The notes beneath the pieces were generated by a model. That model was not told where the DNA came from. It worked only from the letters and a program-made list of their open reading frames with translations, and made no database searches. 64,000 bases of DNA from Saccharicrinis sp963665705 (GTDB taxonomy: Bacteria > Bacteroidota > Bacteroidia > Bacteroidales > Marinilabiliaceae), in assembly GCA_963665705.1 (NCBI GenBank), contig OY762448.1, forward strand, positions 2,356,001-2,420,000, given 5' to 3'. This document shows, piece after piece, positions 42,001 to 51,998 of this stretch (position 1 is its first letter; the number at the start of each line of letters is the position of its first letter). The position numbers were made by a program, and so were the translations under genes.

Positions 42001-42889
42001 CACCTTTATCCAATCCTCCTCGTCTTGTCGCAGGCCCAAAGTTTATTTTTGCCACATCTTTCAACCGGATAGGCACATTGTTACGCACAGCAACAACACT
42101 CTTTTCGAGGTCTTCCAGATTTTTGATGTAGCCAAGAGCCCTCACCAAATATTCAGCCCTGTTAAATTCAATGGTACGAGCTCCAATATCCAGATTACTA
42201 TTTTTTACTGCCGACATAATCTGTGCAATGGTCACATGATGTGCTTTCATGGCATTAGGATCAATATCAACCTGATATTCTTTTACAAAACCACCAATAG
42301 AAGCCACCTCTGCCACTCCTTTTGCTGAAGTTAAAGAGTAACGTACGTAGAAATCCTGAATGGTTCTGAGTTCATGTGGGTCCCATCCCCCGGCAGGATT
42401 ACCATCTGCATCTCTTCCTTCCAGCGTGTACCAATAGATTTGCCCCAGTGCTGTTGCATCCGGCCCAAGCGCTGGTGATACATCTGATGGCAAAGTACCT
42501 GCCTGCAATGAATTTAGTTTTTCAAGAATCCGTGTCCGACTCCAGTAAAACTCCACATCTTCATCGAAGATGATGTATATGCTGGATAAGCCAAAGATGG
42601 AATTACTACGAATTGTTTTAACACCAGGTATACCCAATAATGATGTGGTTAACGGATAAGATATCTGATCTTCAATATCCTGAGGAGAGCGACCTGGCCA
42701 TTCGGTATATACAATTTGTTGATTCTCACCAATATCTGGTATTGCATCAACAGGCACTGGATCGCTTGGTAAAATACCTGTATCCCAGCCAAATGGAGAC
42801 GTGATTATTCCCCAGCTGATAAAAACAAGCAACACTAAAAAGGTAACCAGCTTATTCTCTAAAAAGAATTTTATAATTTTATTAAGCAT
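39086..42889 (-). CDS. CusA/CzcA-family heavy-metal efflux RND pump
   Basis: 1267 residues, longer than the ~1040 of E. coli CusA. The N-terminus LENKLVTFLVLLVFISWGI and porter domains with PDIGENQQIVYTEWPGRSPQDIEDQISYPLTTSLLGIPGV are diagnostic. The middle membrane block (FLVLGIAIAIGVMVDVGVVFVENI type) holds the proton-relay Asp region. Extra length comes from additional membrane segments around residues 540-640 and an insertion near 760-830. Together with adaptor and TolC protein it pumps metal ions out across both membranes. Cysteine-rich neighbours favour copper or silver. Confidence 0.9.
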   Translation of the reverse strand: MLNKIIKFFLENKLVTFLVLLVFISWGIITSPFGWDTGILPSDPVPVDAIPDIGENQQIVYTEWPGRSPQDIEDQISYPLTTSLLGIPGVKTIRSNSIFGLSSIYIIFDEDVEFYWSRTRILEKLNSLQAGTLPSDVSPALGPDATALGQIYWYTLEGRDADGNPAGGWDPHELRTIQDFYVRYSLTSAKGVAEVASIGGFVKEYQVDIDPNAMKAHHVTIAQIMSAVKNSNLDIGARTIEFNRAEYLVRALGYIKNLEDLEKSVVAVRNNVPIRLKDVAKINFGPATRRGGLDKGGAEAVGGVVVARYGANPLKTIENMKAKIAEIEPGLPSKTLADGTVSKVTIVPFYDRTGLIKETLGTLEEAISLELLISILVVIVLVFNLRASFLISSLLPIGVLITFITMRQFGVDANIVALSGIAIAIGVMVDVGVVFVENIIRHIELPENKGAKGKELLTVVYTATTEVAGAVITALSTTIISFLPVFAMEAAEGKLFKPLAFTKTFTMISALLIGLIIIPTLAHLIFSIKIDKKRYQRLGNIILVVAGVVLSIASGNYIALAISAFGINGLLAYRWKEHQKNWINLINIAITVVVVVFFLTKAWMPLGAQNSMFANFLFVIAIVTTVLGSMSLVVVFYKRILQWCLDNKWTFLAVPIFVVLFGITSWQGFDKLFSFLPQFLKNTDSYAYLDKKLPGIGKEFMPSLDEGSFLLMPTTMPHSGIEENLEVIRILDKQVNSIPEVETVVGKWGRVNSALDPAPTSMYENVINYKPEYILNEKGHRMRFKTNKEGAFILKDGSTYNPKEEAFRLIDKENLTIDNNGEYFRQWRKEIKSPDDIWQAIIDKSNIPGLTSAPKLQPISTRLVMLQTGMRAPMGIKVYGPDLESIEAVGFELEKQLKNVEGVQGMSVFADRVVGKPYLEMEINRDAIARYGLSVKNLQAVIGSAIGGMPLTTTVEGRERFPVRLRYAREFRDNPDDLKRILIPTPSGAQIPLGELVTLHYERGPQMIKSEDTFLVGYVIFDKKEGFAEVDVVENAQKYLKEQMDNGAFSLPAGVSYKFTGNYENQIRATNRLLIVIPISLIIIFLILYFQFRSVISTSLIFSGIIVALSGGFIMLWLYGQPWFMDGSVAGMSLRNLFQVNTINLSVAVWVGFIALFGVATDDGVLISTYIKQLQEKRKPKTIKEVRALVLDAGSKRVRPAIMTTATTIIALLPVLTSTGKGSDIMVPMAIPLFGGMTIEVLTMFVVPVLYSMWQEAKIKKNNPEKA

Positions 42890-43115
42890 ATCTTATGTTG
42901 TTAAGAAACATGTATTTATTGAAAATACAGACCTACTAAAACGATCATTAAGTTTAATCCAAGTAGTAAATCTTCAGTATTTAAGGAGCGTAGAGCAAAG
43001 AGAATGCAGCAAGGAGTATTGTTCAAATACTACTTATTTATTAAGTTTCTATTGGTGTTGTTATTACAAGCTGCAAATAGCCTCTTATCTCTTGTCTAAT
43101 AAAAATAAATAATGT

Positions 43116-43493
43116 CTAACAAAGATATGTTTGTAGTAATGCTAATCGTGTTTGTATTAAAGGTGGAGGGGAAGCATCTTCTGCTACATTTAATGATCTT
43201 TCTTCCGTATTTAAGAAATTAAAATCTAATACAAAATATATAGGTATTAGTATATCAAGTTGAGCAATATTGATTTTTTGAATGATGTCGGAACTAACAA
43301 AGTTATCTTTAACTTCAAAATGATGCGTTTTATTCTCACAACATCCACAATCTTCTCCACAACATGATTTTGCTTCAATAAGAATAGAGGTGGAAACTAG
43401 TTTACCTCTACAATAATGCATAGAAAGAGTAATCCCTGTTGTTGATATCAACAGTAACATCATTACAATAATATGTGTTAGTTTTCTAAGCAT
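43116..43493 (-). CDS. HYC_CC_PP family cysteine-rich protein
   Basis: 125 residues. A hydrophobic N-terminus, then MHYCRGK, SCCGEDCGCCENKTHHF and DASPPPL. These are the His-Tyr-Cys, Cys-Cys and Pro-Pro marks of a small Bacteroidota family found in front of copper and other heavy-metal efflux genes. It is probably a periplasmic metal chaperone or sensor. It is the first gene of the leftward operon, 226 bases before the RND gene. Confidence 0.8.
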   Translation of the reverse strand: MLRKLTHIIVMMLLLISTTGITLSMHYCRGKLVSTSILIEAKSCCGEDCGCCENKTHHFEVKDNFVSSDIIQKINIAQLDILIPIYFVLDFNFLNTEERSLNVAEDASPPPLIQTRLALLQTYLC

Positions 43494-44241
43494 ATGTACA
43501 AAGTTAACGATGATAAAAAGAAAATGTTTATGAAATATTGGATTTGATGTATGATTTTATGGATTGAGATAGGGGAAAACTAAAAGCATTGGGTATAGAG
43601 TTTAGAACATAGGAAGTAGTCTTCCGTCATTAGTGACCTGCAAGTATATGCAGTGGAGAGTAGATGATGGAAGAATGGATAATATTGTTTAATGCTAATT
43701 GTGAAATAATTATAATTGAGATTTATTATAAAGGGGATTTTTTTATACAAACTAAATGATTACAGGTAATTAGGGGGTATAGGTGGATAGTTGTGGAGCC
43801 TTAATTAGTCTGCAATGGAATATAGTAAATATTTATAATCTGGAATATATTTCTGATAACTATTGAGCAGAAAAGGCCGGAAATTAAAAAACTGTATAAT
43901 CGATTTATGATTAATTGAGTTAATGATGGTTTTATTATTACAACAAGTGATCAAATTCTACTCAAATCTTCTTTTTTCCTATAGAAGAGCATTAAGTTAT
44001 TTACTATTTAGGCAGTCTTGGAACTACTATGTACCAACGATAATACAAACTCATATATTCTTCATATATTAGTCATATATAATCCATACTAAACTCATTA
44101 ATTAATGACTTTAATATGGGTTAAATTTGAATTATATATAAGTTAAGTATGAGTTGGTATGCTATTTGTAAGCTACTTGGTACGAACCAGGTCATAATCA
44201 GGCCCTTTAATTTTTATAACTAACCTTTAAAATTTTATACT
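43494..44241. other. 750-bp intergenic region, mostly empty
   Basis: Contains the promoter of the metal operon at its left end. A 3-fold TCATATAT run (44050-44080) and related AT repeats lie in front of the DUF6266 gene. No gene is supported; a 49-codon frame at 43923-44072 has no coding character. Confidence 0.4.
43499..43506 (-). promoter_or_regulatory. -7 box of the metal efflux operon
   Basis: The minus strand reads TAACTTTG, an exact TAnnTTTG, 5 bases from the ATG at 43493. A TTTG -33 box is not clear. The transcript would have almost no leader. Confidence 0.45.
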
Positions 44242-44871
44242 ATGGCACGTTTAAAAACAAATATTCTCGATGGTGGTTTCGGTAAAGTAGGAACTGTTGT
44301 TTTATATGAATGGCGGGGCATTCCATGCATGAGAAGCCTTCCTGAAAGTTATAATGATAAAAAGAGTGACGCGCAATTAAAGCAGCGGCAAAAAATGAAA
44401 CTAGTACATTCATTTCTGTATGACTTTAAACCTGATCTTAATTTAATGTTTAATGAAGGAAATGTAGGTAGAACACCATATCAGGCAGCAGTATCCTATA
44501 ATTTAAAATATGGAGTGATGGGTGAATATCCTGATCAGAAGATCAATTATAGATCGGCATTAATTGCTAGAGGTTCTTTGCCTTTACCCGAATCTATTGA
44601 ACTAAAAGTTATAGGTGATGATATTAAAATAGTATGGGATACTAGTTTTTTTCATAATGCAAAAATTGTAAATGATGAACTTAATCTTTATGTGCTAGGT
44701 AAAGATATGGGTAGTATTGCAGCGCGTTATAACACTAAAATAAAGCGAAAAGAAGGGAGTTGTATTATTAATGAATGGTTAACCGAAGAATTGGATCATT
44801 TAATAATATGGGCCTTTTTTGTAAATAAAGATCAATCAGAAGTAAGTAATAGTGTATGCTTAAACTATTGA
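44242..44871 (+). CDS. DUF6266 family protein
   Basis: 209 residues. The opening MARLKTNILDGGFGKVGTVVLYEWRGIPCMRSLPE is the signature of DUF6266, a Bacteroidota family of unknown function. The first 60 residues are basic, with a repeated-charge region (DKKSDAQLKQRQKMKLVHSFL). No signal peptide or membrane segment. The C-terminal half is probably beta-rich. A single-gene unit with large empty gaps on either side. Confidence 0.8.
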   Translation: MARLKTNILDGGFGKVGTVVLYEWRGIPCMRSLPESYNDKKSDAQLKQRQKMKLVHSFLYDFKPDLNLMFNEGNVGRTPYQAAVSYNLKYGVMGEYPDQKINYRSALIARGSLPLPESIELKVIGDDIKIVWDTSFFHNAKIVNDELNLYVLGKDMGSIAARYNTKIKRKEGSCIINEWLTEELDHLIIWAFFVNKDQSEVSNSVCLNY

Positions 44872-45495
44872 AATTATATTAAAATTAGTTCTAGATAAAT
44901 TTTAAATTAAAGCTCGTGCAAAGACTATCGGTTAATTTTTTAAACCCTGACATTGATTAACAACTGCTTATTTAAGATAGGATTTACAGGATTAATTTAC
45001 TTCGTAAATTTAGTTTGCAATGATGTTCGTACAGATTTTTAAACTTTGCATCAGTAATAATAATAGCTAATAGTCATTTTATTGCGTTCGGCGTACGCCT
45101 CTGGCTAAGTCGTTTTATTTCAGGCCTCTGACCTTTATGTATGTAGATAATTACTGAAGCGTAATTTTTATAATATACAGGTAAATAATATACAAAGTGC
45201 TGCAATTGTAAAAGTTATAGCTCTTTGTTTTATATGGAAGGAATTGTATTCCGGTTTTTAATCAAATATCTTTAATTTTTATCACCGGATTGCAAATCCT
45301 AAAATCTTATTTCAAATGTTACATTCATTTTATTTCGAAGTGATTTGTCATTATCTTATTTAAAGCTATTGCACGGATAAATATCCGCGCTTACAGAGAA
45401 AATAGTCTCTATACATTTTGATGTAGAAATAAACCCTCATTCATTCCATCTTCTTCAATTAAAATTTATTTTTGTAGTTCTGTTGAAAAAAGTGA
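44872..45495. other. 620-bp intergenic region
   Basis: AT-rich sequence between the DUF6266 gene and the helicase gene. No gene, terminator or clear promoter was found. A local GC-rich patch (TTCGGCGTACGCCTCTGGC at 45087-45110) resembles a REP piece. Confidence 0.4.
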
Positions 45496-48192
45496 ATGAT
45501 GAGTAAAGCTATTTCCCGTATTATTTTAAAACATAATGAACGAATTATTGCTACCCGAAGCATTAATGAACGTAAGGCTCAGTTTGTTGAAGCTCCGGAT
45601 CAATTACATCCGGAACTGCAAAACTGGATGAAGCAAAACGGGTATGATAAACTATATTCTCATCAGGCTGAAATGTTTGAAAAAGCCCGTGCTGGTAAAA
45701 GTGTTGTTATTACTACAGGTACAGCAAGTGGTAAATCATTGTCGTTTTATCTTCCGGTAGTGCAGCGTATACTGGATAATCCTTCACGAAGAGCTATTTT
45801 TATCTATCCTACAAAAGCCTTAACCAAAGACCAGTATCGAAATATTAAGGAATTTGTAGCTTTTTTCGGAGAAAACAGAATTCAGGCAGGTGTATATGAT
45901 GGAGATACTTCGCCAAATGAGCGAAGTAGGATACGGGAACAAGCCAACATTATTTTGACTAATCCGGATATGCTTAATGCAGGATTTTTGCCTAATCATA
46001 ATAAGTATGGTTTTGCTCATATTTTTGCTAATCTGGATACCATAGTTATTGATGAATTGCATGCCTACAGAGGAGCCTTTGGTTCGCATGTTTCCAATGT
46101 ATTCCGACGATTGCTAAGAATATGTGATTATCATGGAAATAAGCCTCGTTTTTTATGTAGTTCGGCAACCATAGCCAATCCTCAGGAATTGGCAGATAAT
46201 ATTTGTCATACACCCTTTGAAATAGTAGATCAGGATGGTTCCCCGGCTCCGGCTAAGCACATTCATTTCTTTCAACCAGAATACCTGGAAGAGGCTCAGC
46301 GAAAAAAAGCGGTAAGTGAAGAGTTAAAAGTCATACTTCCGGAGTTTATTTTTTCTGGTGTAAGATCTATAACCTTTTGTCAATCACGTCGTGAGTCGGA
46401 AGTAGTAACCAAAGAAAGTCGCGATATATTGGCTTCAGACCCAATGCAGTATGGCATTAATATGGCTGATAAGATATCAGCCTACAGAGGTGGATATACT
46501 CCTATAGAAAGAGCGCGTATTGAAAAAGATCTTGTTGATGGTAATCTATTGGGAGTGGTTTCTACAAATGCTCTTGAACTTGGTATTGATATTGGAACAT
46601 TGGATGCTGTAATTATGGGTGGTTTTCCGGGTACCAGAGCAAGTTTTTGGCAACAGTTGGGTAGGGCAGGAAGAAGTGGTTCGGAAGCTCATGCTATTGT
46701 TATGCTCAAGGAAAAGCCATTGGATCAGTTTGTAGGTAAAAATCCGGATTGGCTTTTAAATGCCGAGTCTGAAAATGCCATTATTGATAAGGATAACCTA
46801 TACATACAGTTGTCTCATATACGTGCGGCTTCTGCAGAATTGCCATTGACCATTGATGATATTGCTTCATTTCCTGATTTGGGAGAGATTATTCCTTTAT
46901 TAGTTAAAGAAGGTGAGTTAATAGAACAAAACAGTACTTATCAGTGGAGTGGAGATATATCTCCTGCTCATGAAATTAGTCTGAGAAATATAACCGGAGA
47001 TACCATCAAAGTTGTAGAGGTGGAGAAGGAAGAAACGATAACTATTGTTGATATCGTTCAGGCTAAAAAGGAGTTTTATCCTGGAGCGATATATCTGCAT
47101 GATAGTGTTCAATACAAATCACTGGATCTGGATTTGGAAAGTAAAACAGCCTCAGTAAAAGAAGTTTTTTCAAATTACTATACGGAGCCTCACAAACCTA
47201 GTAATATTTCCATATTGGTTGAGCATGAACATGAAAAAGAGCAGCGCATCAACCGGTTTTTTGGAGATGTCAGGGTAACTGTACTCATATCCGGATTTAA
47301 GATGATAGAGTTTAATACCCATCAAAATCTAGGATATACAGACCTGTCTGAGATACTAAAAACCCAAATGGAAACAGAAGCCTGTTGGATAGAAATCCCT
47401 GATAATGTGGTACGAACTTTTGTGGCAACAGGAAAAGCTCCTTCATTAGAACCGGAAACTCCTGCAGCTAAAGTGCCAAGATTTGATTATAGTGAGGGAT
47501 TGGTGCATTGTATTAAAGCAGCAGCTTCAATGCGTGTAATGGCCACGGAAAATGATTTAGGAGGTGAAATATTTTCATTTGTAGATGAAGAAACAAAAAG
47601 AAATAAATATGCTGTTGTTCTTTATGATAGTTATCCCGGAGGACTAGGATTTTCTGAAAAAGTATATGAATATCTGAACCAAATCATTCAAAATGCAGGT
47701 ACTTTTGTTAAGAATTGCGAATGTAAGAATGGTTGTCCGGTTTGTGTTGGTGATCATCGGGTTGATAAAAGTTTAATATTATGGGCACTCCGTAATTTCT
47801 ATAAAGAGTTGCCTTCTCCTATGTCAGGAATTATTGGGGAAAGACTAAATAGAGGAGAGCAAACATCCTTTACTAAAATGAAATGGCTGGATGTTAAAAC
47901 GAATTGGGAAGAGTTATTATTTCGATTTGACAAGGAGGATCGATTTGGTGCTAAGTTTTTAAAAGAAGCAACCAAGATTGAGCAAACAGCAGAAACTCTG
48001 GTTTTGTATCTACCTCCATCTATCTTAAAAATAGCTAACAATGAAACAGTGATAAAAGGATTAAAAGGTGAGTTTAATACTATTGTTGAAGTCCCTGAAT
48101 ATTACACCTTGTCATTACGCGCTGATAGTGAGATTAATCATCGTAAAGAATTAAAAATTAGACGCATGATGGGAGGGGAGAAAGAAGAATAA
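45496..48192 (+). CDS. DEAD-box helicase of the MrfA/YprA family
   Basis: 898 residues. SF2 motifs: Walker A TGTASGKS (about 76-83), DEAH-variant DELH in TIVIDELHAYRG, motif III SSATIANP, and motif VI QLGRAGRSGS. The C-terminal DUF1998-type zinc region CECKNGCPVC (about 740) is the MrfA hallmark. In Bacillus subtilis MrfA works with the nuclease MrfB in repair of mitomycin-type crosslinks. No MrfB is encoded next to it here. It is about 150 residues longer than the B. subtilis protein. A second ATG at 45499 is an equal start choice. Confidence 0.9.
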   Translation: MMSKAISRIILKHNERIIATRSINERKAQFVEAPDQLHPELQNWMKQNGYDKLYSHQAEMFEKARAGKSVVITTGTASGKSLSFYLPVVQRILDNPSRRAIFIYPTKALTKDQYRNIKEFVAFFGENRIQAGVYDGDTSPNERSRIREQANIILTNPDMLNAGFLPNHNKYGFAHIFANLDTIVIDELHAYRGAFGSHVSNVFRRLLRICDYHGNKPRFLCSSATIANPQELADNICHTPFEIVDQDGSPAPAKHIHFFQPEYLEEAQRKKAVSEELKVILPEFIFSGVRSITFCQSRRESEVVTKESRDILASDPMQYGINMADKISAYRGGYTPIERARIEKDLVDGNLLGVVSTNALELGIDIGTLDAVIMGGFPGTRASFWQQLGRAGRSGSEAHAIVMLKEKPLDQFVGKNPDWLLNAESENAIIDKDNLYIQLSHIRAASAELPLTIDDIASFPDLGEIIPLLVKEGELIEQNSTYQWSGDISPAHEISLRNITGDTIKVVEVEKEETITIVDIVQAKKEFYPGAIYLHDSVQYKSLDLDLESKTASVKEVFSNYYTEPHKPSNISILVEHEHEKEQRINRFFGDVRVTVLISGFKMIEFNTHQNLGYTDLSEILKTQMETEACWIEIPDNVVRTFVATGKAPSLEPETPAAKVPRFDYSEGLVHCIKAAASMRVMATENDLGGEIFSFVDEETKRNKYAVVLYDSYPGGLGFSEKVYEYLNQIIQNAGTFVKNCECKNGCPVCVGDHRVDKSLILWALRNFYKELPSPMSGIIGERLNRGEQTSFTKMKWLDVKTNWEELLFRFDKEDRFGAKFLKEATKIEQTAETLVLYLPPSILKIANNETVIKGLKGEFNTIVEVPEYYTLSLRADSEINHRKELKIRRMMGGEKEE

Positions 48193-48362
48193 AAGATCAA
48201 TTTATTAAGATAATACATGTATGTAATCGCTTAAAATATTAAAATAACCATTAGAATATATAACTATATTATTCAAAATATATAAATATTTCAAATATAC
48301 CTAACAATGTCTTAACAATGATAGTTCATTTTTGTATCACTAAACATTTAAGTAAAATAAAG

Positions 48363-49637
48363 ATGAAACTAAAACTAAAGACTGCATTAGCGGTATTAAT
48401 TATTCTAATTTCAGCATGTGATTCCGAAGATGACAAAGTTGAAGTAAGTGCAGATAATGTATCAGCTAATATTATGGTAATTTCAGATGTGCATTATTTT
48501 GATCCTTCATTATTAGTAAACGATGGAACTGCATTTCAAACATATCTTGCTAGTGATAGAAAACTGTTATCTGAGAGTGAAGCAATTACAGAATCAGTAA
48601 TTGCAAGTATTAAATCGCAAAAACCGGATGTTCTATTAATTCCTGGCGATTTAACTAAAGATGGAGAAACCGTTTGTCATCAAAACTTAAAAACTAAGTT
48701 AGATGAATTAAGAAATGTAGGTATTACCGTATTGATTATTAATGGTAATCATGATATTAATAATCCGGATGCTGTGTCATATGATGGCGATAGCACCACT
48801 CCTGTAGAAACTGTGACTCCTGATGAGTTTAAGTCGATATGGAATGAATATGGATATTCAACAGCTATAGCTATGGATGAAAATTCATTATCATATGTTT
48901 CTGAACCTGTAGAAGGATTAAGAATTTTAGCTTTAGATGTGTGCAAATATGACCCTCAGGAAACAAGTGGTGTTCTTAAAGATCAAACCTTATCATGGGC
49001 TTTGGAGCAAATAGCAATAGCCAAAGCTGAAAATAAAGCTATTTTTGGTATGATGCATCATGGTTTAATAGAGCATTATCAGGGACAAGCACAGTTTTTT
49101 AGTGAGTATCTAATTGACAATTATGCTACAGCTTCGACTACTTTACAAAATGCAGGACTTGAAATTATGTTTACAGGTCATTACCATGCTAATGATATTG
49201 TGTCACAAACAGTAGGAGATACAAAATTATATGATATCGAAACTGGCTCAACAGTAACTTGGCCTTGTCCGTATAGAAGTTTAAATGTTGAAGGAAAAAG
49301 TATCTCAATTACGACAAATTATGTTACAGAAGTAGATGGAGTAACTGATTTTCAGAATTATGCTGAAAATTATATAGAAACAGGATTAAATACTTTAGCT
49401 ACTTATATGTTCATGAGCGAACCATTTGAATTGCCGCAAGAAAATGCTCAATATCTTGCTCCATATTTTGCAGAAGGTTTTATGGCACATTATGCTGGTG
49501 ATGAAACTCCAACAACTGAAGATCTTATAGTAATAGAAAATGTTAGCCAACAGAATACAACTATTGGTTATGCATTAGGTTCTTTATGGACTGATTTGGC
49601 TCCTGCTGATAATACAGTTACTATTACACTTCAGTAA
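48363..49637 (+). CDS. Metallophosphoesterase lipoprotein
   Basis: 424 residues from the ATG at 48363, which gives a proper lipoprotein signal (LIILISACD, Cys18); an ATG at 48318 would add an unlikely 15-residue prefix. Calcineurin-like motifs: ISDVHYFD, PGDLTKDGE, NGNHDINN, MMHHG and TGHYHAND, covering the five metal-binding blocks. It would be a periplasmic or surface enzyme acting on phosphomonoesters or diesters. It stands alone, 125 bases or more from its neighbours, and ends in front of a convergent helicase gene. Confidence 0.9.
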   Translation: MKLKLKTALAVLIILISACDSEDDKVEVSADNVSANIMVISDVHYFDPSLLVNDGTAFQTYLASDRKLLSESEAITESVIASIKSQKPDVLLIPGDLTKDGETVCHQNLKTKLDELRNVGITVLIINGNHDINNPDAVSYDGDSTTPVETVTPDEFKSIWNEYGYSTAIAMDENSLSYVSEPVEGLRILALDVCKYDPQETSGVLKDQTLSWALEQIAIAKAENKAIFGMMHHGLIEHYQGQAQFFSEYLIDNYATASTTLQNAGLEIMFTGHYHANDIVSQTVGDTKLYDIETGSTVTWPCPYRSLNVEGKSISITTNYVTEVDGVTDFQNYAENYIETGLNTLATYMFMSEPFELPQENAQYLAPYFAEGFMAHYAGDETPTTEDLIVIENVSQQNTTIGYALGSLWTDLAPADNTVTITLQ

Positions 49638-49724
49638 ATAGAATTATTATCTGATATATTTTCTCTTTCATATTTGTACTATCCAAAGTAAATAAATATG
49701 GAAGAGATATTGTTTTGAATTACC

Positions 49725-51998
49725 TTATTCTATTATACTTAACAAAGCCTTTGCAAAAGCTTTTGAAAATGATTTTTCGCCTACTGATTTAAAACTACAT
49801 ATTAATTCAGTTTCTGTTATCTCAGAAATAACACCTATTCCATATTTCTTGTGTTTTACAGAGTCGCCAATATTCCATTCTTCTGAATTTTGCTCCTGCA
49901 ACGTGTCTTTGGTTGTACCAGCGGCAGTTCTCCTGTTTAATAAAGAATCAGGGATGACGTTTAAAAAATAGGAAGGTTCAGCTTCTGTATTTCTTGTTGT
50001 GGGTTGAGTGTGCCAACCTATTTCCACCTGATTTTTACCCCTGGTAATGGCAACAAATAATAATCGTTTTTCTTCCTTTAAGTTCTGACTCCCTTTATGA
50101 TGTTGCGATAAGGGAATAATACCAGTATTTACACCGGCAATATATACACGGTCAAATTCCAATCCTTTAGAAGCATGAATAGTGAGTAAATGAGCCCCAT
50201 TTCCTTTTTCTTTTATTCGACCGTTTATATAAAAAGAACCTTCCAGTACCACTTGACCAATGGCAACCTTTAGTGCAGATAATGGATCTAACCATTTTTG
50301 TCCTTTCATAAAAAGTAATATTTGTTCCCATGCACTATGGATGCTATTAACATAGTCCTGATGATGAATTGAAGTTGGTTTAAGTATGTTTTTAAGGTTT
50401 AAAAATTCTATTATATCATTAGTGTCAATATTTAATGACTTCATAAATTCAATATCGAACTTTTCAACTTGGTGCAATAACGTAATGTGATCAATGGAGT
50501 GATTTTTACGTTTTTTAATTTGCTCCTCAATTACATTTATGGCAGTAATATCCTTATCTCTGTTGTTTAATGCCTGAATAATACTTTTGCTTCGTTTCGT
50601 TGCCCCAAAAGTCGGGTCAAATACTAAGGCTAAACATGCATCATCATCGTTTTTATTAATGCATATTTTTAAGAGTTTAAGCAAAAAGTTTTGAGCTGGG
50701 TGCTCATGAAGTTCTGCTTTTTTTACTAGTTGATAAGGAACATCTGATTGCTTAAAAATAGTCTCTACAATCTTAATTTGCTGATGAGTTCTAAATAGAA
50801 TAGCTACAGTGTCTAATGAAACGTTTTCCTTTTGCAGTTTGAGTAACTGTTCTTTTAAATAAAAAGCTTCCTGCTGATCATCATAATGGCGAATAAGATC
50901 AATAGGTTGACCGCTATGACGGGTTGCAATTAAAGAACCATCATTCTCATATAAAAGACTTTCTGCCGCTGACAGAATATTTTCAGTACTTCTGTAATTT
51001 TGTGGTAGTTCCATCCATGTTGCATTCCACTTATGCTGTACTTCCTGAAATAAATTCTCTTTACTTCCTCGCCATCCATAAATGCTCTGATTTTGATCTC
51101 CAACAAAAAACAATTTAGAATAGTCTGCTTTTAAATTTTCAATTAAAGAAAGTTGTTCTTCATTACAATCCTGAAACTCATCAACAATAAGCCATTCCGG
51201 AACAAATGAATGATTACGGGATAATGATTGGTTGCCTAATTCTATCAGATCATCAAAATCCATACTATTGATAGATCTTTTTTCTTTTTCTGCAAGTTTT
51301 ACTAATTCAACAAAATCATCTTCCGACTTCATGTTACCCATGATGATTTCATTTGTTGCTTTATAGTTTTTCCAACGTTTATTTAGCTTATTAATGTATT
51401 TTATAGTCAAATTATTCTGAATGATTAAGCGTTCTAAAAATGCTTGTTTTTCTTGCTCATCCATAACTAAAAAACCAGGTTTAAAACCAATATCCTTCAA
51501 ATTAGGATCTTCATTTAATAGTTGACGTGCTATGGAATGAAATGTGCCAAAATAACGTAATTGTTCATTGATTTGAAGAGCTTTTTCTCCCAGAAAAGTT
51601 GTAATACGTTCTTTTATTTCTCTGGCTGCCTTATTGGTGAACGTAAGTACAACCATCTTATCAAAAGGAACATTTTTAACGAAATGCAGGTGAAAAACTT
51701 TAGCAATTAATACAGTCGTTTTTCCACTTCCCACCATTGCAGAAAGTATAGTGTTATCAGAAGGGTGAAAAACCGCATGACGTTGATGTTGATTTAATCT
51801 TTTAAATGTTATACCTAATTTATGGTCTAAGTTTATGATATCATTTACATCTTTATTGTAATCTGATTGAGGATGATTTATGATAGGTTTGTATTGTTCT
51901 TTTAATGCACGTCCTTCAGCTTCAAAAGCATTAAAAACTTCATCTAATTTATTCGTGGCTGAACCTTTAAGTTTTGAGCGAAGGTGTTTGTAACTCAT
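49725..51998 (-). CDS. UvrD/Rep-type superfamily 1 DNA helicase
   Basis: 757 residues. Q-motif RLNQHQRHAVF, Walker A AMVGSGKTT, TFTNKAAREIKER, DEFQDCNEEQ (motif II), VGDQNQSIYGWRG (III), LPQNYRSTENIL (IV) and SKGLEFDRVYIAGVN (V), KRLLFVAITRGK (VI). A C-terminal module GDSVKHKKYGIGVISEITETELICSFKSVGEK resembles the UvrD C-terminal Tudor-like fold. The first ~65 residues are an extra N-terminal stretch. It is convergent with the phosphoesterase gene and divergent from tonB. A repair or replication role is likely. Confidence 0.9.
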   Translation of the reverse strand: MSYKHLRSKLKGSATNKLDEVFNAFEAEGRALKEQYKPIINHPQSDYNKDVNDIINLDHKLGITFKRLNQHQRHAVFHPSDNTILSAMVGSGKTTVLIAKVFHLHFVKNVPFDKMVVLTFTNKAAREIKERITTFLGEKALQINEQLRYFGTFHSIARQLLNEDPNLKDIGFKPGFLVMDEQEKQAFLERLIIQNNLTIKYINKLNKRWKNYKATNEIIMGNMKSEDDFVELVKLAEKEKRSINSMDFDDLIELGNQSLSRNHSFVPEWLIVDEFQDCNEEQLSLIENLKADYSKLFFVGDQNQSIYGWRGSKENLFQEVQHKWNATWMELPQNYRSTENILSAAESLLYENDGSLIATRHSGQPIDLIRHYDDQQEAFYLKEQLLKLQKENVSLDTVAILFRTHQQIKIVETIFKQSDVPYQLVKKAELHEHPAQNFLLKLLKICINKNDDDACLALVFDPTFGATKRSKSIIQALNNRDKDITAINVIEEQIKKRKNHSIDHITLLHQVEKFDIEFMKSLNIDTNDIIEFLNLKNILKPTSIHHQDYVNSIHSAWEQILLFMKGQKWLDPLSALKVAIGQVVLEGSFYINGRIKEKGNGAHLLTIHASKGLEFDRVYIAGVNTGIIPLSQHHKGSQNLKEEKRLLFVAITRGKNQVEIGWHTQPTTRNTEAEPSYFLNVIPDSLLNRRTAAGTTKDTLQEQNSEEWNIGDSVKHKKYGIGVISEITETELICSFKSVGEKSFSKAFAKALLSIIE

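Noticed and set aside
43923..44072. 49-codon plus-strand frame ahead of the DUF6266 gene
   Set aside because: Hydrophobic/aromatic random composition, overlaps AT-repeat promoter sequence, no conservation evidence.
45087..45110. GC-rich palindrome-like patch after the DUF6266 gene
   Set aside because: Only one imperfect copy and no hairpin strong enough to call a terminator or REP unit.
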